Source of the DNA: JAJYRX01 sp041655275
Lineage (GTDB): Bacteria; Pseudomonadota; Gammaproteobacteria; Burkholderiales; Burkholderiaceae_B
Reading direction: 5' to 3'
Length of the DNA: 64,000 nt
NCBI GenBank assembly: GCA_041655275.1
Contig: JBBAFU010000001.1
Span: 248,001 to 312,000, forward strand
Part shown: positions 8,338 to 16,545 of the stretch, piece after piece
How the letters are laid out: each line of letters opens with the position of its first letter
How positions within the stretch are numbered: the first letter of the stretch is position 1
Position numbers and translations under genes: made by a program
The notes under the pieces: generated by a model
Seen by the model: only the letters and a program-made list of their open reading frames with translations
Told to the model about the DNA's origin: nothing
Database searches by the model: none

Positions 8338-9025
8338 GAAGCTCAATGCCGGCTATGGTCGCGTGAAAGTGCTTCATGACATCTCGCTGCAGGTCGGCCA
8401 AGGTGAAATGGTCGCCCTGATCGGTCCAAACGGCGCCGGCAAGACGACGCTCATCCGCGCGGTTTCTCGCCTCATTCCCGCCACCGGCGTCATCCGCTTC
8501 GATGGCCTGGACCTTGTATCGATGGCGCCGCAGGCCGTGGTCGGCACCGGCGTGATCCAATGCGCGGATGACCGCAAGCTGTTTCCCTACATGAGCGTCC
8601 ACGCCAATCTGATGATGGGTGCTTATCTGCGGCAAGACAAGCACGAGATCGACGCCGATCTGCAGCGAGTATTCGATCTTTTCCCGGTGCTTGCCGAGCG
8701 CCGACGCCAGCAGGCGGGCACGCTCAGCGGCGGCGAACAGCAGATGGCAAGCATTGGCCGTGCGCTGATGGGTCGCCCACGCCTGTTATTGCTCGACGAG
8801 CCCTCATTTGGCATCGCGCCCATCATCGTCGAACGGATCTTCGAGGTGATCGCACAGCTGAATGCCGGTGGTCTCACCGTTTTGCTGGTCGAGCAGAACG
8901 TCACACTGGCGCTGGAGATGTCCGCGCGCGCCTACGTGCTGGAGAATGGCCAAATCGTACTCGAGGGCTCCAGCCGGGATATCGCTGAAAACGAAATGGT
9001 AAGACAGGCCTATCTCGGCCTTTGA
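8318..9025 (+). CDS. Branched-chain amino acid-type ABC transporter ATP-binding protein, LivF type
   Basis: This second ATPase of the importer (235 aa) has Walker A GPNGAGKTT, signature LSGGEQQM, Walker B LLLLDEPSFGIAP and the LivF ending VRQAYLGL. The start is judged to be the TTG at 8318: AAGGGAGG stands just upstream, the protein then begins LPHLLVEKLNAGYG as family members do, and no ATG or GTG is better placed. An upstream in-frame start would add residues unlike the family. The gene overlaps the LivG gene by 20 bp, and the weak start codon may set a lower expression level. It completes a full five-subunit Liv-type system. Confidence 0.88.
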   Translation: MPHLLVEKLNAGYGRVKVLHDISLQVGQGEMVALIGPNGAGKTTLIRAVSRLIPATGVIRFDGLDLVSMAPQAVVGTGVIQCADDRKLFPYMSVHANLMMGAYLRQDKHEIDADLQRVFDLFPVLAERRRQQAGTLSGGEQQMASIGRALMGRPRLLLLDEPSFGIAPIIVERIFEVIAQLNAGGLTVLLVEQNVTLALEMSARAYVLENGQIVLEGSSRDIAENEMVRQAYLGL

Positions 9026-9043
9026 TGCACAGGGGAATACGTG

Positions 9044-10657
9044 ATGGACGCAGGACAGCTGGAATTTGATTTCATCATCGTTGGTGCCGGATCTGCAGGT
9101 TGCGTGCTGGCGAACAGATTATCCGAAAATCCCGCTTATCGGGTACTACTGCTGGAAGCCGGCGGCAAGGATAACTGGCACTGGATTGACATCCCGGTGG
9201 GTTATCTCTACTGCATTGGCAATCCACGCACGGACTGGTGCTTCCAGACGCAGTCCGAAGCCGGTCTGAACGGGCGCTCCCTGAACTATCCGCGCGGCCG
9301 CGTGCTGGGGGGCAGCTCGAGCATCAACGGGATGATCATGATGCGCGGTCAGGCACAGGATTATGATGGTTGGGCGGCCCTTGGCAATCCAGGCTGGACA
9401 TGGAAGGATGTTTTACCCCTGTTCATGGAAATTGAGGGTCACCATGCGGGTGCGTCTGAATTTCATGGGGCGGACGGGCCCTGGCGCGTGGAGCGCCAAC
9501 GCCTGTCATGGAAAATCCTCGAGGCTTTCCGGGAAGCGGCTGCACAGGCCGGCATCCCGCCCGTTGATGATTTCAACCGTGGCGACAATGAGGGCTGCAG
9601 CTACTTTGAGGTCAATCAGCGCCGCGGCGTACGCTGGACGGCAGCAAAGGCTTTTCTGCGTCCCATTCGTCATCGTGAAAATCTGACCGTGATAACGGAC
9701 GCGCTCGTTGACAGGGTGATTTTCGATGGCAAAACTGCACGGGGCGTACAGTTCCTGCAGGATGGCGTTCGCGTTCAGGCACGCGCACACCGCGAAGTGC
9801 TTCTTGCGGCAGGCGCAATTGGCTCACCCCATTTGCTGCAGCGTTCCGGCGTGGCGTCGCCGGACCTGCTGCATACGCACGGTATTCCCGCCGTTCATGC
9901 GCTTCCCGGCGTGGGTGAAAACCTTCAAGACCACCTGCAATTACGCATGATCTATCGCATCCAGGGGGCCCCCAGCCTGAACCGAATGGCGGCCACGCCA
10001 TGGGGAAAGGCCATGATGGGCATGCAATACCTGTTCGGCAGGCGCGGCCCCCTGTCCATGGCGCCATCACAATTGGGCGCGTTCACCCGTTCGGGTCCGG
10101 AGCACTCGCGGCCCAACCTGCAATACCATGTTCAACCGCTCTCGCTGGATCGTTTTGGGGAGCCTCTGCACCCCTTCCCGGCGTTCACCGCATCGGTCTG
10201 CAATCTGCGGCCCACCAGCCGGGGGCATGTGCGGCTGCGATCGGCAAACCCGTCGGAGGCACCCGAAATACAGTGTAATTATCTACAAAGCGCAGAGGAC
10301 CGCCGGGTCGCGGCAGATGCCATCCGGCTCACACGAAAGATCGTGACACAGGCAGCACTGGCACCGTACACGCCTACCGAGATTCTCCCGGGAGCTGCCA
10401 TGACGAGTCAGAAAGATCTTGAAAGGGCGGCAGGTGATATTGGAACCACCATCTTCCACCCGGTAGGTACTTGCAAGATGGGCAATGATGACATGTCGGT
10501 TGTGGACAGCCGTCTTCGCGTACACGGTTTGAAGGGGCTGCGCGTGATCGACGCAGCCATTATGCCCACAATTACCTCCGGCAACACCAACACACCGACA
10601 ATGATGATTGCAACACACGGCGCTCATGTTGTGCTGACAGACAATGCCGGAACGTAA
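9044..10657 (+). CDS. GMC family FAD-dependent oxidoreductase (choline dehydrogenase-like)
   Basis: This 537-aa glucose-methanol-choline oxidoreductase uses FAD to oxidise an alcohol, polyol or similar substrate. The N-terminal dinucleotide-binding motif GAGSAGCVLANRL is at about residues 14-26, followed by LLLEAGG. The GMC signature region (RGRVLGGSSSINGM) lies near residue 90. The C-terminal catalytic region contains HPVGTCKMG and TSGNTNTPTMM, supplying the His and Asn of the active site. No signal peptide is seen. It starts 18 bp after the LivF gene, with AGGGGA at 9031-9036; a GTG three bases earlier is also possible. Its place in the transport operon suggests it acts on the imported compound or a breakdown product. 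Substrate is unknown, and choline should not be assumed. Confidence 0.9.
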   Translation: MDAGQLEFDFIIVGAGSAGCVLANRLSENPAYRVLLLEAGGKDNWHWIDIPVGYLYCIGNPRTDWCFQTQSEAGLNGRSLNYPRGRVLGGSSSINGMIMMRGQAQDYDGWAALGNPGWTWKDVLPLFMEIEGHHAGASEFHGADGPWRVERQRLSWKILEAFREAAAQAGIPPVDDFNRGDNEGCSYFEVNQRRGVRWTAAKAFLRPIRHRENLTVITDALVDRVIFDGKTARGVQFLQDGVRVQARAHREVLLAAGAIGSPHLLQRSGVASPDLLHTHGIPAVHALPGVGENLQDHLQLRMIYRIQGAPSLNRMAATPWGKAMMGMQYLFGRRGPLSMAPSQLGAFTRSGPEHSRPNLQYHVQPLSLDRFGEPLHPFPAFTASVCNLRPTSRGHVRLRSANPSEAPEIQCNYLQSAEDRRVAADAIRLTRKIVTQAALAPYTPTEILPGAAMTSQKDLERAAGDIGTTIFHPVGTCKMGNDDMSVVDSRLRVHGLKGLRVIDAAIMPTITSGNTNTPTMMIATHGAHVVLTDNAGT

Positions 10658-10660
10658 CCC

Positions 10661-11542
10661 TCAACCAAAGCGCGTCGCCCGATACCGGCTAGGTGACATG
10701 CCCATAATGTTCTTGAAAATTCTGGAGAAATAATATGGGTCGTCGTAACCCAAACTTTCAGCGATATGGGCGACTCTCTGATCTGTTACCTCCAACAGAT
10801 GGCAGGCCCGCTCCATCTTGAAGTGCAGGTAATGCCGGTAAGGCGACACGCCCGTTGCCATCTTGTAACGACGACAAAATGCTTCACGCGTCATGTTCGC
10901 GGCCGCCGCCAAGATGTCCAGATCAAGCTCCGCATGCAGGTTGTCGTACATGAGCTTCTGTATCGCCGTCATTGAGAAATCATTCTGCGACGCGGAGTTC
11001 TGCAACTGCATCATCTTGATCAGCGAAATGATCTCGCGCACCACATTGCTCCCGTAGATGATCGCTGTGCTCAGGACTTCCGAAGTCCCGACTTGCATCA
11101 ACATCTGAAAGCTGGATGTCAGCCGTGCACCCAGACCTATGGTCCTGACCGGTCGATCAATACTGAAATCCAGATAATCCCAGAACCCGCGGGCATCATT
11201 GCCTGCAAAATGAACCCAGTAAAGCGTCCAGGGCTTGTGGTCTGATGCTTTGTAAGCGTGCGCCACTCCTCTGGGAAGCATCATCAGATCGCCCTTGCTC
11301 ACAGGGTGGGAGGCACCCGCCACCTCCATACTGCCTTCACCGCCGATACAGTAAAGCATGAGATTGTCGGTGTGCGCAGGACGCTCGACCTGATGTCCTG
11401 CTGCCTGTGGGTAATAGCCTGCGGCCCGCAGATAGAGCCCGCTAATAAGACCATCCTTGCGAATGAGGTCCTTGAGCAGATAGCCCGGGACAATGTAACG
11501 AACCCCGGTCTCAGGCAAGGGCCAATCGGAAGGTCTGCTCAT
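10661..11542 (-). CDS. AraC family transcriptional regulator with N-terminal cupin sensor
   Basis: The N-terminal half is an AraC-type ligand-binding cupin (GEGSMEVAGASHPVSKGDLMMLPRG, in part) and the last 100 residues hold the double helix-turn-helix DNA-binding domain (HIAESLGYDDPYYFSRIF, PSRYRATRFG). Such proteins usually activate sugar or small-molecule catabolic genes. The ATG at 11542 gives 293 aa, the usual family length. The frame extends to a TTG at 11647 (328 aa), but the added segment is unlike the family. It ends tail-to-tail with the GMC oxidoreductase gene with only 3 bp between them, which makes the Liv-GMC operon the most likely target. That target is inference. Confidence 0.87.
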   Translation of the reverse strand: MSRPSDWPLPETGVRYIVPGYLLKDLIRKDGLISGLYLRAAGYYPQAAGHQVERPAHTDNLMLYCIGGEGSMEVAGASHPVSKGDLMMLPRGVAHAYKASDHKPWTLYWVHFAGNDARGFWDYLDFSIDRPVRTIGLGARLTSSFQMLMQVGTSEVLSTAIIYGSNVVREIISLIKMMQLQNSASQNDFSMTAIQKLMYDNLHAELDLDILAAAANMTREAFCRRYKMATGVSPYRHYLHFKMERACHLLEVTDQRVAHIAESLGYDDPYYFSRIFKNIMGMSPSRYRATRFG

Positions 11543-11787
11543 TACCCGTACCTGCAATGCTGCCTGTCCGACAGGCCTGAAAATATCGATAGTGAATTCA
11601 TTTCTGCACATCTGCAAGGACGAGTGCGACGCGTCGGCCGGGATCAAGTATTGAAAATATCATCCAACATCGAAAACTGTACGCCAATCGCAAATTTCCG
11701 TAAAGGTTTACCCGCATTTACAACATGGCGATACATCTGAGCACACTGGTCACGCTCTTCTGCTTACTTGTGGATGTCTAAAAAGCC

Positions 11788-13401
11788 ATGAAAACAATCA
11801 ACATAGGGCCACTGAAGTTTCTAGGCAGTCTGTTTCTGAGTGCACTCCTGCTTCTCGGATATCTCTATTTCCGATGGCCACTGTGGGCCCTGTTCCTCTC
11901 CCTTCTGCCCTGGCTGCTGCTGCCCCTGAACGCGGGCGGCGCCCAGATGATGTCATCCTCATCACGCAGCAACTCCGCCACCCGTCTGGCCCAGCAGTTG
12001 TCCCAGAACACCACGCAGACGGCACTGTCGGCGGCCGGCGTCAGCCACTCGGCGCAACTGCTGGCCCAGAAGCTGGATTCGTTGGTGGAAGCCGCCATAC
12101 GCATTGAGACCAATGCGCGCGAAATCACCGCTACCGAACAGCAGGCCGCGCAGCTCAGCGAACAGGGGCTCAGCACGGCGGGTGAGGTCCGGTCAAACAG
12201 CGAAGAAGGCCAGAAAGGGCTGGATGAGAGCATAGAACGCATGCGCCGCCTGAGCCAGCGCGCAACCGACAACGCGGTTCTCATCGAAAATCTCGACAGG
12301 CGCAGCAAGGAGATCCGCCACGTCACGGCAGTGATCCAGGACATTGCAAGCCAGACCAACCTGCTGGCACTGAACGCCGCCATTGAAGCGGCGCGGGCCG
12401 GCGAGCACGGGCGCGGCTTTGCCGTCGTTGCCGGAGAGGTTCGCGGTCTGGCACGGCGTACCGCCGATGCAACGCATGAAGTCGAAACCATGATCAACGA
12501 CATCCAGAAGCACACAACGGAAGTCTCAAGTCATCTGCTCGAGCTCACCAGCGACCTGACCGACAGTGTGCAGCTCGTCGAAGCGGCCGGCCGGCAGCTC
12601 GTCACCATTACCCAGCTGGCCACCGATGTTGAGCAGCAGATCGAACACATCGCACAGGGAACCGAGCATAACCGCCGCCAGGTCGATGAGCTCTTCGCCG
12701 CAGTCGGCGAAGTCCGCCAGGATCTTGCGCAGAGCGATCAACAGACCGAACAGCTCAGCCACGCCGCCATGGCCCTGCAGAGCCAGACGGAAGCCATCAG
12801 CGAACGTCTGTCGGAAGTGAGCCTGTCCGAATATCATCAGGCCATCTACCGCCTTGCCCAGCAGGGTGCCCAGGGCATCGGCAAGCAGTTCTCACGCGAT
12901 ATCGCCCGCGGCGTCATCACCGAAGCCGCCCTGTTCAGCCGCGAATACACACCCATTCCCAACACCCATCCGCAGAAATACACCAGTGCCTTCGACCAGT
13001 ATTGCGACAGGGTTCTGCCGGATATCCAGGAGCCACTGCTGGGCATGCACAATGGCATTGTCTTTGCGCTGGCGATCACGCCCGACGGTTATATTCCCAC
13101 GCACAACAACCGCTTCAGCCAGCCGCTTACCGGAGACCCGGAGGTCGACGCCCTCAACAACCGTACCAAGCGCCTGTTCAACGACCACGTGGGCTGTCGC
13201 ACCGGCACGCACGAAAAGCCCATGCTGCTGCAAACCTATACGCGGGACACCGGCGAGCTCATGCACGACCTTTCGGTACCCATCTACGTGGACGGTCAGC
13301 ACTGGGGCGGCTTCCGCATCGGCTACCATGCCGAGCAGGTCGAAGCCACCGACACCACGGCTTCCTACGCCCAGGCAGACGTGGCCATGCAGGGAGTTTG
13401 A
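11788..13401 (+). CDS. Methyl-accepting chemotaxis protein without periplasmic domain, with C-terminal sensor-like domain
   Basis: This 537-aa chemoreceptor has two hydrophobic segments at about residues 8-28 and 31-47 with only a short turn between them, so there is no periplasmic sensor. The signalling domain is typical, with the conserved hairpin tip around residues 187-215 (NLLALNAAIEAARAGEHGRG). After the coiled coil, residues 345-525 form a further globular domain containing ITPDGYIPTHNNRFS, NRTKRLFNDHVG and HWGGFRIGY, a pattern I recognise from other chemoreceptors with a C-terminal sensor. It should detect an intracellular cue and signal to CheA. No che genes are nearby, so it is an orphan receptor. 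Ligand is unknown. Confidence 0.88.
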   Translation: MKTINIGPLKFLGSLFLSALLLLGYLYFRWPLWALFLSLLPWLLLPLNAGGAQMMSSSSRSNSATRLAQQLSQNTTQTALSAAGVSHSAQLLAQKLDSLVEAAIRIETNAREITATEQQAAQLSEQGLSTAGEVRSNSEEGQKGLDESIERMRRLSQRATDNAVLIENLDRRSKEIRHVTAVIQDIASQTNLLALNAAIEAARAGEHGRGFAVVAGEVRGLARRTADATHEVETMINDIQKHTTEVSSHLLELTSDLTDSVQLVEAAGRQLVTITQLATDVEQQIEHIAQGTEHNRRQVDELFAAVGEVRQDLAQSDQQTEQLSHAAMALQSQTEAISERLSEVSLSEYHQAIYRLAQQGAQGIGKQFSRDIARGVITEAALFSREYTPIPNTHPQKYTSAFDQYCDRVLPDIQEPLLGMHNGIVFALAITPDGYIPTHNNRFSQPLTGDPEVDALNNRTKRLFNDHVGCRTGTHEKPMLLQTYTRDTGELMHDLSVPIYVDGQHWGGFRIGYHAEQVEATDTTASYAQADVAMQGV

Positions 13402-13464
13402 GCTTGGACGCCTTGTGTTGAACCTTCTGTTGTCGTCGGAAACGTGTGTAGTTGAATCTGACAG

Positions 13465-13511
13465 AACCCGCCGAGGCCATGTACGAAAGTGCATCCTCAA
13501 ATCGGCGGGTT
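13465..13511. terminator. Inverted repeat after the chemoreceptor gene, possible terminator
   Basis: AACCCGCCGA at 13465-13474 and TCGGCGGGTT at 13502-13511 are perfect 10-bp inverted arms separated by 27 bases. The right arm is followed by ACTTATTTTC on the plus strand. It lies 64 bp after the chemoreceptor stop inside a 271-bp gene-free gap (13402-13672). The stem is strong, but the loop is long and the T-tract broken, so an intrinsic terminator is plausible, not certain. Nothing else recognisable was found in the gap. Confidence 0.45.
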
Positions 13512-13672
13512 ACTTATTTTCAACCCACGAAAACCGGAACGCTTGAAACCTCAAGGTACTTGTCGAAAATTGGCAGTTGCGATTTGACAGTCCCTGTCTC
13601 GTTCAACGAGAATGGATTCACAATAAACAGGGATGGCAAGATACATGGCGAGTTCGCCATGATTTCAAGGTA

Positions 13673-14020
13673 ATGTACGAATCAAAAAATCAGCCCCTTA
13701 TACCCGTGCATCATTTTGCACACCGTATCCTCATTCACGTGGTGTATGCGCTGCTGGTCCTGGCAGCTACGGTCATGATCGGCGTTGCCGGCCATATCTG
13801 GCTGGAGCCTGTCAGCTGGCACGACGCAGTGCTCAACACAGCGCTTATCGTTGGCGGCATCGGTCCGTACATCGTTCCTGCAGCCGCTGCAGGCAAACTT
13901 TTCTTTGCGCTATACAGCATGTTCGTAGGCCTGGTGTTCGTGGCAACACTGGGCATCATCCTCGCACCTGTTGCGCACCGCATCATCCATAAATTTCATC
14001 TGGACGAGGACGACGCCTGA
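13673..14020 (+). CDS. Small two-helix membrane protein related to K+ channel pore domains, degenerate filter
   Basis: This 115-aa protein has two hydrophobic helices (about residues 18-40 and 70-92) with a short re-entrant-like segment between them, the layout of a two-helix potassium channel pore (Ion_trans_2). Where a working channel has a TVGYG filter this protein reads VGGIGPYIVP, so selectivity residues are missing. I recognise the pattern SWHDAVLN ... GKLFFALYSMF ... APVAHRIIHKFHL as a small conserved membrane family of proteobacteria without known function. The start is the ATG at 13673, with AAGG four bases upstream; upstream in-frame residues are unlike the family. It stands alone between a chemoreceptor and a GH1 gene. 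Confidence 0.72.
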   Translation: MYESKNQPLIPVHHFAHRILIHVVYALLVLAATVMIGVAGHIWLEPVSWHDAVLNTALIVGGIGPYIVPAAAAGKLFFALYSMFVGLVFVATLGIILAPVAHRIIHKFHLDEDDA

Positions 14021-14067
14021 TGCACAGCCGCTGACTGGCCGTCTTATCATCCAAGGAGACTATCTGC

Positions 14068-15477
14068 ATGCCCATCCTGCCCGCATCACGGCGCGACTTC
14101 ATGAAGCTTGCCGGCGCTTCCGCCATTGCCGCAGGTTTTCCAAGGATTGCTACGGCGAATACGCGCAGCTTCCCGACCGGTTTCAAATGGGGGGCAGGCT
14201 CGGCAGCCGCACAGGTCGAAAGCAGGCAAGGCCGGGGTCGCAGCAACTGGGATGTTTTCATTGACCAAGGCGGTCATGTGCGCGACGGTTCCACCAACGT
14301 CATGGGCACGGATTTCGAAAACCGCTTCATGGAAGACTTCCAGCTGCTGTCCGATGCGGGCGTGCAGTCATTCCGGTTTTCCTTCGCCTGGCCCCGCATA
14401 CAGCCTGAGGGGCCGGGCACCCCCAGTGCCGCAGGCCTGGATACTTACGACCGCATGATAGACGGCATGCTGCACCATGGCATCGAGCCCTTTGCCACCA
14501 TGTTCCACTGGGATGTGCCGGTATGGGCCGGGGACTTTCGTGATCGGGACATCACGGCGCGTCTGGCCGAGTATGCCGATATCATAACGCGCAGGTTTGG
14601 CGACCGGATCAAAATGTGGGCCGCACTGAACGAACCCAACACCGTGGCCTTCGCAGGCTACGCGGTGGGCATGCATGCACCGGGCCTGACTTCAGCCAAG
14701 GCTACCGGCGCAGCCATTCATCACCAGAACCTGAGTCTGGGCCTGATGGCACAGGCTGCGAGTGCCAACCTGAGCAACGACGCAACGCTGACGACAACGG
14801 TCAACTTGTCACCCATGCGCGCCGCCGCCGGCAACAAGGCCGAAGGCCTCGCTATTGTCAGCTATGCCGACGACTTCTGGAACCGGAGTTTTCTGGATCC
14901 CCTGTATGGAAAAGGCTATCCGGTATCCATCATGCCAATGGTCGATTCGTACATCCAGGGTGACGATATGGACATCATCGCCATCAACCCCACCACCTTG
15001 GGCGTGAACTATTATTGCCGCGTCTATGTCAGGGCAAACCCCGAGGTGGTCACCGGCTTTGTGCCCGATTTCGATGGCGCACCCCAAAACGTGACTCGCA
15101 CGGACGACTATTTTGTCGAACCGGACGGCCTTAATGAGGTCTTGCAGCGCGTCCACGCAAGCTACGGCCAACCCAGGATTTTCCTGACCGAAACCGGCTT
15201 TGCCCTCAAGGACGCGTCGCCTCGGAACGGGTTGGTGAACGACCCCTTGCGCGAAAAATACCTGAAGACCTATCTGAAGGCGGCGCACGATGCGATCGCA
15301 CAAGGTATTGACCTGCGTGGCATTTACTACTGGTCCGCAACGGACAACTTTGAATGGACCGAAGGCTTTGCCAAAAAATTCGGTCTCATCCAGGTTGACA
15401 CCGACACCCTCAAGCGTACACCCAAGAGCAGTCTCCGTTATTACGGAAAATGCGCCAACGCCAACGCGCTTGTCTGA
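14068..15477 (+). CDS. Glycoside hydrolase family 1 enzyme (beta-glucosidase-like), Tat-exported
   Basis: This 469-aa GH1 retaining glycosidase should cleave a beta-glycosidic bond from an oligosaccharide or aryl glycoside. The GH1 entry motif is FPTGFKWGAGSAAAQVE, the acid/base Glu lies in ALNEPN and the nucleophile Glu in FLTETGFA (usually ITENG). Substrate-site residues are visible in YYWSATDNFEW. Unusually for GH1, the N terminus carries a twin-arginine signal (SRRDFMKLAGASAIAAGF, residues 7-24), so it is exported folded to the periplasm. It is followed by genes for an outer-membrane barrel, a second secreted hydrolase and a patatin lipoprotein on the same strand. Specificity cannot be told. 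Confidence 0.9.
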   Translation: MPILPASRRDFMKLAGASAIAAGFPRIATANTRSFPTGFKWGAGSAAAQVESRQGRGRSNWDVFIDQGGHVRDGSTNVMGTDFENRFMEDFQLLSDAGVQSFRFSFAWPRIQPEGPGTPSAAGLDTYDRMIDGMLHHGIEPFATMFHWDVPVWAGDFRDRDITARLAEYADIITRRFGDRIKMWAALNEPNTVAFAGYAVGMHAPGLTSAKATGAAIHHQNLSLGLMAQAASANLSNDATLTTTVNLSPMRAAAGNKAEGLAIVSYADDFWNRSFLDPLYGKGYPVSIMPMVDSYIQGDDMDIIAINPTTLGVNYYCRVYVRANPEVVTGFVPDFDGAPQNVTRTDDYFVEPDGLNEVLQRVHASYGQPRIFLTETGFALKDASPRNGLVNDPLREKYLKTYLKAAHDAIAQGIDLRGIYYWSATDNFEWTEGFAKKFGLIQVDTDTLKRTPKSSLRYYGKCANANALV

Positions 15478-15542
15478 AAACCTGGGGACGGCGGCCCGCC
15501 GTTCTCAGCGTATGCATCTGATTTCCCAACCTGGAATGAACA

Positions 15543-16502
15543 ATGAAAAGCAGACAGCGTGTGCTGCGCAAGTGCATTTTTCCAATATTGCTTGTAGCCG
15601 GCACGGCGGGCATCCACAACACCGACGCCATTGCCGCTGAACACGGCAATGGCGTGTATCTGATGGGCTCGAAAGGCCCGATGGCCGGGGTCGTTCCCGG
15701 TCCCGGTCTTTATTTTCAGAACGATCTCTATTACTACCGTGCCAGCGCGGGTGCCAGCGCACCGCTTCCCATGGGTGGAAAAATAGGCGTCGGGATCAAA
15801 GCCCGCGCACTGATTGATGTCCCTACTTTGATATGGTCCACACCGCATGAGGTGCTCAATGGCCAGCTTGCCTTCGCATTGAGTCAGCCGCTGGGCCGCG
15901 AATCCATAGACGCCGATGTGGTAATCGGCTCGCGGTCGGGTGATCTGCGCGGCAGCATCACCACAGCAGGAGACCCGCTTGCCAGCGCCATGCTGGGCTG
16001 GACGTCAGGTTCATTTCACTGGAACACGACGGCCATGGTCAACATTCCCGTCGGGAATTACCGCAAGGGCTCCATGGCCAATCTTTCTTTCAACCATTGG
16101 GCGGTCGATCTGTCGGCAGCCGGCACGTGGTTCGACCCGTCAAAAGGTTGGGAAGTGTCCGGGGTCGCCGGTGTCACACTCAATGGTCGCAACTCGGCAA
16201 CGAATTACCGCTCGGGGCGTGAACTGCACCTTGAAGCCGCCGTGTCCAAGTACATCAGCCCCCGTTTTTCGCTGGGGGTCATGGGGTATCACTACCAGCA
16301 GATCAGCGATGACCGCGGCAGTGGTGCCACACTCGGTGGATTCCGGGGTCGCACTTCGGCGTTCGGGCCCACAGCCAGCTATACCTTCATGGTAGACAAG
16401 AAACCGGTTTCAGTCAGATTGAAGGTCTTGCGTGAATTCAACGTCAAGAATCGCCTCAAAGGGACGGCTGGTTTTTTGACGGTTTCATTTCCGCTGGGCT
16501 GA
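15543..16502 (+). CDS. Outer-membrane beta-barrel protein, MetA/phenol-degradation transporter-like family
   Basis: This 319-aa protein has a signal peptide (hydrophobic residues 12-30, cleavage near AIA-AEHG). The mature chain is rich in alternating polar/hydrophobic strands with aromatic girdles and ends in a strand closing with phenylalanine-proline-leucine-glycine. The pattern (GNGVYLMGSKG, GPGLYFQNDLYYY, NIPVGNYRKG, LSLGVMGYHYQQ-like) fits the Phenol_MetA_deg family of outer-membrane proteins, often annotated as transporters. Role is probably passive uptake of a hydrophobic or glycosidic compound; this is inference. It lies 65 bp after the GH1 gene, and that gap holds the palindrome ACGGCGGCCCGCCGT at 15488-15502. 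Confidence 0.72.
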   Translation: MKSRQRVLRKCIFPILLVAGTAGIHNTDAIAAEHGNGVYLMGSKGPMAGVVPGPGLYFQNDLYYYRASAGASAPLPMGGKIGVGIKARALIDVPTLIWSTPHEVLNGQLAFALSQPLGRESIDADVVIGSRSGDLRGSITTAGDPLASAMLGWTSGSFHWNTTAMVNIPVGNYRKGSMANLSFNHWAVDLSAAGTWFDPSKGWEVSGVAGVTLNGRNSATNYRSGRELHLEAAVSKYISPRFSLGVMGYHYQQISDDRGSGATLGGFRGRTSAFGPTASYTFMVDKKPVSVRLKVLREFNVKNRLKGTAGFLTVSFPLG

Positions 16503-16545
16503 CCCTCGCCATTCTGCAGCTTCATAAAATTTTCTGGAGAACACA

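Noticed and set aside
9044..10657. Choline dehydrogenase betA
   Set aside because: The GMC family is clear, but there is no betB, betI or choline transporter nearby and the operon is a Liv-type system. Naming it betA would overstate the evidence.
13452..13673. Possible 73-aa gene between the chemoreceptor and the small membrane protein
   Set aside because: Its start lies before the left arm of a terminator-like hairpin that spans its first codons, it lacks a ribosome-binding site, and the product resembles nothing known.
15488..15502. Palindrome ACGGCGGCCCGCCGT as a GH1 terminator
   Set aside because: The stem has almost no loop and no T-tract follows, so it does not qualify as an intrinsic terminator; noted only in the neighbouring gene entry.
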